DNA of 64,000 bases from Hyphomonadaceae bacterium (GTDB lineage Bacteria > Pseudomonadota > Alphaproteobacteria > Caulobacterales > Aquidulcibacteraceae), in NCBI GenBank assembly GCA_009773395.1, contig WRPI01000003.1:186001-250000 (forward strand). Reading direction: 5' to 3'. The notes beneath the pieces are model-generated. The model saw only the letters and a program-made list of their open reading frames with translations. It made no database searches and was not told the origin of the DNA. This document shows positions 58,767-64,000 of this stretch, in pieces (within the stretch, counting starts at the first letter, position 1; every line of letters starts with the position of its first letter). A program made the position numbers and the translations under genes.

Positions 58767-59225
58767 TTGGACATAATAGCGCTTTTTGGAATCCATCCAT
58801 TTTGGGCATGGATGTCTTTGGCGGCCATATTACTCGCTGCCGAACTGATGACGGGGACAACTTATTTATTATGGTTCAGTGTCGCCGCTGGTATTACTGC
58901 GCTTATATTGTCAATAATTCCTGATCAATCAATGGCATTTGATTTAATTTTATTCGCAATTTTGGCTTTTTGCACGGTTTTTGCTGGGATTAAGTTTTTT
59001 CCATTTACTGGCAAAGTCCACAAAAATGACATCAATGATCCGCATAGTCGTTTATTGGGCGAAACCGTAGTCGTGCTTGAAGATTTCCATTCGGGCATTG
59101 GCGCGGTAAAAGTCGGTGATACCCGTTGGCGCGCTTTGTGTGCTGACGGCAACCCCAAGGCGGGCGATGTGGTTAAAGTCTCGAAAGTTGATGGCGCGAC
59201 GCTTTTCATTTCCCCTTGCCATTAA
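58767..59225 (+). CDS. nfeD: NfeD-family membrane protein
   Basis: 152 aa from TTG 58767 with AAGGAG seven bases upstream. Three hydrophobic helices (about 12-30, 33-52 and 60-78) precede a C-terminal OB-like domain (RLLGETVVVLEDFHSGIGAV, then VVKVSKVDGATLFISP). NfeD proteins work with SPFH proteins in membrane microdomains and quality control. Its partner immediately upstream is frameshifted, so NfeD may be orphaned. It is convergent with the kinase gene, overlapping it by 20 bp. Confidence 0.88.
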   Translation: MDIIALFGIHPFWAWMSLAAILLAAELMTGTTYLLWFSVAAGITALILSIIPDQSMAFDLILFAILAFCTVFAGIKFFPFTGKVHKNDINDPHSRLLGETVVVLEDFHSGIGAVKVGDTRWRALCADGNPKAGDVVKVSKVDGATLFISPCH

Positions 59226-60183
59226 ACCCATTATTTGCGCCTTTTGCGAGCAAGTAAGCGCCATAGGTTGGGTCAAACTTGGGTGCTGCTAATATTGGTT
59301 TGGTCCAAGGCGCTAACCACTGTGCGAGTCTTTGCGCCATACCACCTACCATGCAGATTTTTTCGGCGCCCAATTGATTAAGCCTGTAAATTATTCGCTC
59401 CAAATCTTGGGCAGCGGTGGCGGCCAAGTTTCGCGCCACTTCATCGCCTTTGTCGGCAAAATCCATGATGATAGGCGCAAATTTGCCATAGTCTTTGGGT
59501 TTGGCAGTTTTGACCCAAGCCACCACATCACTTGGCTTGCCGCCAAATTCACTTAGCAAAAAATTGGTCAAATCAGTGCAAGGGCCAATGCCGTCATAAG
59601 CCAGCAAGCAGGCTTTAAGAGCAGCTCGGCCTAAAGCCGCCGAGGAACCATGGTCACTTAATTCAAAGCCATGACCGCCAATCTGATGAGCTTTATTGCC
59701 CAATATGGCATAACCACAGCTACCAGTGCCACTAATTATTATTCCGCCATCTTTGCCGTCAAATGCAGCAAGGCAGGCAATATGCGCGTCGCTTGAAATA
59801 TTGATATAGCCAAAATTAGGTGCGCATTCTTGAAAGGCGCTGCAAACCTGTTTTGATGATACACCCGCCGCACCAATTCCAATAGCGACGCGTGAGAAAT
59901 TATCAGCTTCAAGGCCATTTTTTACCAGACATTGGTTGGTGGCTTCGATGATATTGTGCCACGCAACATCAAACCCCAGCCTCACATTAGCGGGCCCGCT
60001 TTGCCCCTCGACGAGAACATTGCCTTTGGCATCATAAAGACGCGCACGGCAATTTGTTCCTCCGCCGTCTATTCCGACATAAAATGAAAATGGTAGCTCC
60101 AAAATCGCACCTGCAAACAACGATGATTCATAAGCCGATTTTTGCTTCGCACAAGTCCTCGCGCGATAATTGGCATAACTCAT
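59206..60183 (-). CDS. N-acetylglucosamine kinase-like protein (BadF/BadG/BcrA/BcrD ATPase family)
   Basis: 325 aa ASKHA kinase. The phosphate-1 motif is FYVGIDGGGTNCRARLYDAK (about 34-53). The second phosphate motif is GIIISGTGSCGYAIL, followed by HQIGGHGFELSDHGSSAALG, and the adenosine motif is AEKICMVGGMAQRL. This order matches N-acetylglucosamine or glucosamine kinases that recycle cell wall or chitin sugars. The first 29 residues are atypical, and no better methionine exists. With MltA and SleB-like hydrolases in the window, a wall recycling role is plausible but not shown. Confidence 0.85.
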   Translation of the reverse strand: MSYANYRARTCAKQKSAYESSLFAGAILELPFSFYVGIDGGGTNCRARLYDAKGNVLVEGQSGPANVRLGFDVAWHNIIEATNQCLVKNGLEADNFSRVAIGIGAAGVSSKQVCSAFQECAPNFGYINISSDAHIACLAAFDGKDGGIIISGTGSCGYAILGNKAHQIGGHGFELSDHGSSAALGRAALKACLLAYDGIGPCTDLTNFLLSEFGGKPSDVVAWVKTAKPKDYGKFAPIIMDFADKGDEVARNLAATAAQDLERIIYRLNQLGAEKICMVGGMAQRLAQWLAPWTKPILAAPKFDPTYGAYLLAKGANNGFNGKGK

Positions 60184-60211
60184 TGATTATTTAATTGATA
60201 TTGAGCACCAC

Positions 60212-60253
60212 AAAAAAAAGCCGCCGAAGGAAACCCACGGCGGCATTTTTTTT
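60212..60253. terminator. Bidirectional rho-independent terminator after rplQ
   Basis: GCCGCCG (60220-60226) pairs with CGGCGGC (60238-60244) around an 11-nt loop. Eight A precede it (T on the minus strand) and seven T follow it, so it works in both directions. It ends the ribosomal operon 16 bp after the rplQ stop. Confidence 0.9.
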
Positions 60254-60268
60254 ACAATGCAGAAGCGA

Positions 60269-60676
60269 CTATGCTTCGTCAGTAAATACTGGGCCTGAAT
60301 CTTTGCCTTTGGCATCGACATCGCGGTCAACAAATTCAATGATAGCGACACTGGCATTGTCACCGTGGCGGAAGCCAGCTTTCATAATACGCAAATAGCC
60401 GCCTTGACGGTCTTTGTAGCGTGGGCCAATTGTGTCAAACAATTTCTTGGTTTGGTCTTCATCGCGCATACGTGAAATAACCAAACGCCGTGCCGCCAAA
60501 TCGCCTTTTTTGGCCAAGGTTACCAAACGCTCAACAACTGGGCGCAGTTCTTTGGCTTTTGGCAAAGTGGTGGTGATTTGTTCGTGTTTAATCAATGCCG
60601 CAGCCATATTGGCGAACATCGCATCGCGGTGTTCATGGGTGCGGTTTAATTTGCGTTGACCGTGTCCGTGACGCAT
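60269..60676 (-). CDS. rplQ: 50S ribosomal protein L17
   Basis: 135 aa. The start [20 protein letters not shown] is the L17 signature, followed by [20 protein letters not shown] and the central [15 protein letters not shown]. It is the last gene of the rpsM-rpsK-rpoA-rplQ block, followed by a strong terminator. Confidence 0.97.
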   Translation of the reverse strand: MRHGHGQRKLNRTHEHRDAMFANMAAALIKHEQITTTLPKAKELRPVVERLVTLAKKGDLAARRLVISRMRDEDQTKKLFDTIGPRYKDRQGGYLRIMKAGFRHGDNASVAIIEFVDRDVDAKGKDSGPVFTDEA

Positions 60677-60721
60677 TTTCCTACTCCTGCTCTTAGTCTG
60701 TTTGCTAAGACGCTAAATTGT

Positions 60722-61765
60722 TTACATTTGATCTTCGAATTTTTTGGCAAGCTCATCAATATGCTCTGGTGGCCAATTTGGCGCATCCATACCAAGGTGA
60801 AGGCCCATTTGCGCCAATACTTCTTTGATTTCGTTCAATGATTTGCGGCCAAAGTTAGGAGTTCTAAGCATTTCGCCTTCGGTTCTTTGAATCAAATCGC
60901 CGATATAAATAATATTGTCGTTTTTCAAGCAATTCGCCGAACGAACTGACAATTCCAATTCCTCAACCCGTTTCAATAGACCCGGATTAAATGGCAATTC
61001 AGGGCGGCTATCTTCAACTTTTTTGCCTTTGGCTTCTTCAAAATTGATGAATACTTCAAGCTGGTCCTGGATAATACGCGCAGCATAAGCCACCGCATCT
61101 TCGGGGCTTATCGCGCCATTGGTTTCGATTTCGAGAACCAAACGATCATAATCCAAAACTTGGCCCGAACGAGTATTTTCAACTTTATAGGCAACGCGTT
61201 TTACTGGGCTATAAAGCGCATCAACCGCGATAAGGCCAATTTGCGCATCTTCAGCGCGGTTTGAACCTGCCGAAACATAGCCCTTGCCCGCTTCAACCGT
61301 CAATTCCATACGGATTTCGGCGCCAACATCAAGCGTGCAAATAACTTGCTCTGGGTTGAGGATTTCAATATCCGAACCAGTTTCAATTTGCCCAGCGACC
61401 ACTTCACCAGGGCCAGTTGCGCGCAACAACATACGTTTTGGGCCATCGGCGTGCATTACAAGTGAAACGCCTTTAATGTTCAAAACAATGTCAGTTACGT
61501 CTTCACGGACACCAGCAAGTGACGAAAATTCATGGAGAACGCCATCAATTTGCACCGCAGTAACCGCAGCACCGCGCAATGACGACATAAGCACGCGGCG
61601 TAGCGCATTGCCAATTGTCATGCCAAAACCACGCTCGAACGGCTCGGCAATTAGTTTTGCTTTGCGGCTTGGGTCAAAACCATGTTCAACCACGGGCTTG
61701 TCAGGGCGAATAAGCTCTTTCCAATTTTTCTCTAATACTGGTGGAGTGTTTTCTTCTTCATTCAT
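60722..61765 (-). CDS. rpoA: DNA-directed RNA polymerase subunit alpha
   Basis: 347 aa. N-terminal domain: [20 protein letters not shown] for dimerisation. C-terminal domain: [20 protein letters not shown] and [20 protein letters not shown], for UP-element and activator contacts. Length is normal. It is flanked by rpsK and rplQ on the same strand, the standard order. Confidence 0.98.
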   Translation of the reverse strand: MNEEENTPPVLEKNWKELIRPDKPVVEHGFDPSRKAKLIAEPFERGFGMTIGNALRRVLMSSLRGAAVTAVQIDGVLHEFSSLAGVREDVTDIVLNIKGVSLVMHADGPKRMLLRATGPGEVVAGQIETGSDIEILNPEQVICTLDVGAEIRMELTVEAGKGYVSAGSNRAEDAQIGLIAVDALYSPVKRVAYKVENTRSGQVLDYDRLVLEIETNGAISPEDAVAYAARIIQDQLEVFINFEEAKGKKVEDSRPELPFNPGLLKRVEELELSVRSANCLKNDNIIYIGDLIQRTEGEMLRTPNFGRKSLNEIKEVLAQMGLHLGMDAPNWPPEHIDELAKKFEDQM

Positions 61766-61829
61766 ATCGAAACCATATTTCTGCTTAAATTGAAACCAAC
61801 AAATTGATGAAGTGCTTCATAAAATTCTA

Positions 61830-62219
61830 TTACACGCGGCGGCGTTTTGGTGGACGGCAACCATTGTGCGGAATCGGGGTTACATCGCGAATGGAAGTAA
61901 CGGTAAAGCCCACAGTTTGCAAAGCGCGCAAAGCGCTTTCGCGGCCAGAACCCGGGCCACAAACGCTTACTTCGACAGTGCGAAGGCCATGTTCGGCAGC
62001 TTTACGACCAGCTTCTTCGGCGGCGACCTGCGCAGCATAAGGTGTCGATTTACGTGAACCTTTGAACCCCATCATACCGGCAGATGCCCAGGCAATTGTA
62101 TTGCCCTGAGTATCGGCGATGGTAATCATAGTGTTGTTAAAACTTGCATTGACGTGAACAACACCAGTCGAGATGTTTTTACGTTCCTTACGCTTAAGGC
62201 GTGTGGTATCTTTTGCCAT
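61830..62219 (-). CDS. rpsK: 30S ribosomal protein S11
   Basis: 129 aa. Family blocks: [40 protein letters not shown] and the C-terminal [20 protein letters not shown]. It is in the small-subunit platform near the Shine-Dalgarno pairing site. 15 bp separate it from rpsM. Confidence 0.98.
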   Translation of the reverse strand: MAKDTTRLKRKERKNISTGVVHVNASFNNTMITIADTQGNTIAWASAGMMGFKGSRKSTPYAAQVAAEEAGRKAAEHGLRTVEVSVCGPGSGRESALRALQTVGFTVTSIRDVTPIPHNGCRPPKRRRV

Positions 62220-62234
62220 TATCTATCTCAAATA

Positions 62235-62615
62235 CTATTTGCGAGTTGCTTGTTTTTTGCCAGCAATCGCTTTTGCTGGGCCTTTGCGAGTGCGCGCGTT
62301 GGTATGGGTGCGCTGACCACGGACTGGAAGCCCGCGACGATGGCGCAAACCGCGATAGCAGCCCAAATCCATTAGACGTTTCACATTAATCGAAACTTCA
62401 CGGCGAAGATCCCCTTCAACCACATAATCTTTGTCAATCGCTTCACGGATTTGCAAAACTTCGGCATCGGTTAATTGGCTTACGCGGCGATCATCAGCAA
62501 TCGTGACTTTTTCGCAAATTTCCTTGGCCATCGCAGGGCCAATTCCATGAATATATTGAAGCGCAATAATTACGCGCTTATTAGATGGTATGTTAACACC
62601 GGCAATACGGGCCAC
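62235..62615 (-). CDS. rpsM: 30S ribosomal protein S13
   Basis: 126 aa from GTG 62615 ([14 protein letters not shown]), with GGAGAG seven bases upstream. The frame stays open to 62720, but the extra 35 residues are not S13-like. Family blocks: [20 protein letters not shown] and, near the end, [20 protein letters not shown]. In most alphaproteobacteria adk lies directly upstream; here another gene lies between them. Confidence 0.97.
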   Translation of the reverse strand: MARIAGVNIPSNKRVIIALQYIHGIGPAMAKEICEKVTIADDRRVSQLTDAEVLQIREAIDKDYVVEGDLRREVSINVKRLMDLGCYRGLRHRRGLPVRGQRTHTNARTRKGPAKAIAGKKQATRK

Positions 62616-62852
62616 AGATTCACTCTCCAACAATGCCAAAAAGGCTGGTTTTTTGCCGATATTATTCAATAAGGCAAGGTTAACGCAAGAAATGCGCAAC
62701 TGTAAATCACCCTCCGCCAATTTAGATTGGAATCAACAGGTCAAGCAGTTGCGCTTGCGCGAATTAAATTGTTGTGGTTTCTATAAAGAAAGATTCGTTT
62801 TGGTCAAGTCAACGCACTGTTAGATTGCAAGCACACCAGTAATAAAGTGCAG

Positions 62853-63389
62853 CTATTTTGAAAAAGGCCTCGCGCGAGCAATTATTAGCGCAAAGGAAGA
62901 TTCAATAGCGCCAACTGCGAGAGCAAGTCCAGCCGATGATGTCCAACCTAGCCAAACTGCGGCAAATCCCAGCGCCAAAAGCGTAAATCCAAGTAGGATA
63001 TAATGCATCATTCCGTAAAGTGTTTGAAAACTAAGGTAACGCGCGCCAATCGCCATAGAGGTGAAAGCAAAAAAAGCGACCTGATTTGACGGAGCTAATA
63101 AGAATCCCGCAAACATTCCAAGCAAAATGACTGGCACAGTCTGAAGGCCAAGCCAAATCAGTTTATTCTCCTTGTTCACAGCGCCCAGTTTCAAGAGCTT
63201 GGTTTCAATAAAGCTGGACAGCGGGTTAATCGCCATTCCGCCAAAAAATAGCGCCAGCATTGCGATTTTCACATTGCCACCAAGCGCGATGACGCCAGCC
63301 GTTATCCATATGGTTCCCGACACCGCCACGCCGACAGCCGCGTTGGCATAGGCGCGCCGTGCGTCAGCCTGCGCTTCGATAATATCCAT
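62853..63389 (-). CDS. Integral membrane protein, DUF7010-like
   Basis: 178 aa with five or six hydrophobic helices (about 17-38, 42-58, 78-98, 103-120, 128-148 and 152-170). The N-terminal MDIIEAQADARRAYANAAVG followed by helix-rich FFGGMAINPLSS is reminiscent of the DUF7010 family of small membrane proteins. Function is unknown. It lies between adk and rpsM, a pair that is normally adjacent, and it is flanked by spacers of 237 and 363 bp. It looks inserted and independently expressed. Confidence 0.7.
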   Translation of the reverse strand: MDIIEAQADARRAYANAAVGVAVSGTIWITAGVIALGGNVKIAMLALFFGGMAINPLSSFIETKLLKLGAVNKENKLIWLGLQTVPVILLGMFAGFLLAPSNQVAFFAFTSMAIGARYLSFQTLYGMMHYILLGFTLLALGFAAVWLGWTSSAGLALAVGAIESSFALIIARARPFSK

Positions 63390-63752
63390 GAAGATTTGCC
63401 TTTCGCGTTTGTTGTCTAGTCGTAAGGCTCGCGCCGAGGAATTTCAAGCAGAGCTTATTGACCGCGATATCGGGAAAATTGCTTCGTTTAATATCTATAT
63501 TTGATAATCTACCAAATCATAGAAAAATCGGTTATGATTATGCTTGTCGCTGACGGGCGGCGCGATATGCAGTCCTTATTGGAAATGCGCGTTTTGCGTT
63601 AGCGCGTTGGACGTTCAAGTTGCATAGAATTTGCTGTAGCAATTTTGTGCGAGTTTTGGTGACAAATATGCGGTGAATACTGGGGTATTCGCTAAATATT
63701 TGTTGCCGAAAATCGTGCAAAAGGGCGCGGCAAAACTGTGCAAATTGAGCGT
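63390..63752. other. Gene-free spacer dominated by a large inverted repeat
   Basis: 363 bp between the membrane protein gene and adk. The part from 63600 is the long inverted repeat listed separately. The part 63390-63599 has no recognisable gene or motif and must hold the promoter of the membrane protein gene. Confidence 0.6.
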
Positions 63753-63763
63753 CTAACGCGCTA
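63600..63763. repeat. 164-bp imperfect inverted repeat starting inside the 3' end of adk
   Basis: Left arm 63600-63680 and right arm 63685-63763 around a TGGG loop. Outer ends: TAGCGCGTTGGACGTTCAAG against TAGCGCGTTAGACGCTCAAT. Inner ends: GGTGACAAATATGCGGTGAA against GGCAACAAATATTTAGCGAA. Mismatches are spread along both arms, and many are of a kind that keeps G-U pairs in RNA. The right arm contains the last adk codons and its stop. The whole could fold as one long hairpin, or it could be a miniature mobile element. Confidence 0.8.
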
Positions 63764-64000
63764 GAGCCAAAACTCTATCTATTTCCGCCGAGACTTCTTT
63801 AATACTCGCCATGCCATCGACTTCTCTAATCAAGTTTCTGGCTTCATAAAACGGCAATAACGGCGCGGTTTGTTCATTATATGCAACAAGCCGTTTTACA
63901 TAAACTTCGGGATTATCATCGGAACGGCCTTGCTGCTCAAAGCGCAAAGAAATGCGGTTCACCAATGCGACTTCATCCACCACTAGGCGAATTACATGGT
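63753..64000 (-). CDS. adk: Adenylate kinase (partial, N-terminus outside window)
   Basis: C-terminal 81 codons of adenylate kinase, which interconverts ATP, ADP and AMP. The frame is open to the window edge. It reads HVIRLVVDEVALVNRISLRF, then the LID-to-C-terminal part RSDDNPEVYVKRLVAYNEQT and VDGMASIKEVSAEIDRVLAL. The stop codon lies within the outer part of the large inverted repeat. Its usual downstream neighbour rpsM is more than 1 kb away here. Confidence 0.9.
   Translation of the reverse strand, partial: HVIRLVVDEVALVNRISLRFEQQGRSDDNPEVYVKRLVAYNEQTAPLLPFYEARNLIREVDGMASIKEVSAEIDRVLALAR

Noticed and set aside
62616-62720. 35-residue N-terminal extension of S13
   Set aside because: The family begins at ARIAGVNIP, and a GTG with good spacing to GGAGAG gives this start.

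Overview
The window is a chromosomal segment of an alphaproteobacterium with moderately low G+C. It carries a CcrM-type GANTC DNA methyltransferase, a PopA-like c-di-GMP effector, an Hpt protein, the F0 order atpI-atpB-atpE-atpF'-atpF, a split glycine decarboxylase and pyruvate phosphate dikinase. Together these point to a Caulobacterales/Hyphomonadaceae-like lineage. That placement is inferred from gene content, not from a tree. Nearly all genes look like vertically inherited housekeeping genes. TTG or GTG starts with good Shine-Dalgarno sites are common (ccrM, first dsbA, atpB, nfeD, smc, rpsM).

Layout. 1-2375 (-): nuoA-B-C-D, with nuoD cut by the window edge. 2542-3927 (+): an O-antigen ligase/polymerase-like membrane protein. 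4333-4590 (-): tRNA-Asp and tRNA-Val. 4691-11980 (-): a sterol desaturase-family protein, then lon, clpX, clpP and tig in the classical tig-clpP-clpX-lon order. 12430-18127 (-): tRNA-Leu, an orphan membrane protein, mfd, sdhE and a SleB-like cell wall hydrolase. 18387-25036 (-): an orphan membrane protein next to ppdK, glyS and glyQ. 25237-36847: the PopA-like gene, then pccA and pccB separated by six genes (K+ channel-like, GH5 glycosidase, MltA, cyclophilin, iodotyrosine deiodinase-like nitroreductase, DUF2147), then a DUF3089 protein and chorismate mutase. 36858-41454: Hpt, a secreted Q/N/H/Y-rich protein, an OprB-like porin and a chemoreceptor. 41611-46544: a disrupted tRNA-Lys copy, tRNA-Lys, two small orphans, rnhB, ccrM, a DUF721/DciA protein and two DsbA-like proteins. 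46541-52637: smc and the F0 operon. 52731-57342: a tandem glycine riboswitch and gcvT-gcvH-gcvPA-gcvPB. 57835-60183: a frameshifted SPFH gene, nfeD and an N-acetylglucosamine kinase-like gene. 60269-64000 (-): rplQ, rpoA, rpsK, rpsM, an orphan membrane protein, and adk cut by the edge.

How genes work together. The ATP-dependent proteolysis block (Tig, ClpP, ClpX, Lon), the PopA-like receptor and CcrM form parts of an alphaproteobacterial cell-cycle circuit. Six GANTC sites lie directly upstream of ccrM, which suggests methylation-dependent autoregulation. The glycine cleavage operon sits under a tandem glycine aptamer. Complex I, F0 and SdhE cover respiration and ATP synthesis.

The most unusual material is not a gene cluster but a set of palindromic or duplicated DNA pieces placed in and beside genes. 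These are a 164-bp imperfect inverted repeat starting inside the end of adk, a palindromic segment inserted in frame in glyS, a hairpin-rich insert splitting the T-loop of a dead tRNA-Lys copy, a repeated hairpin fused to the 3' end of tRNA-Asp, and a 26-bp duplicate of the ppdK 3' end flanking a membrane-protein gene. I found no CRISPR array, prophage, transposase or recognisable defence system.
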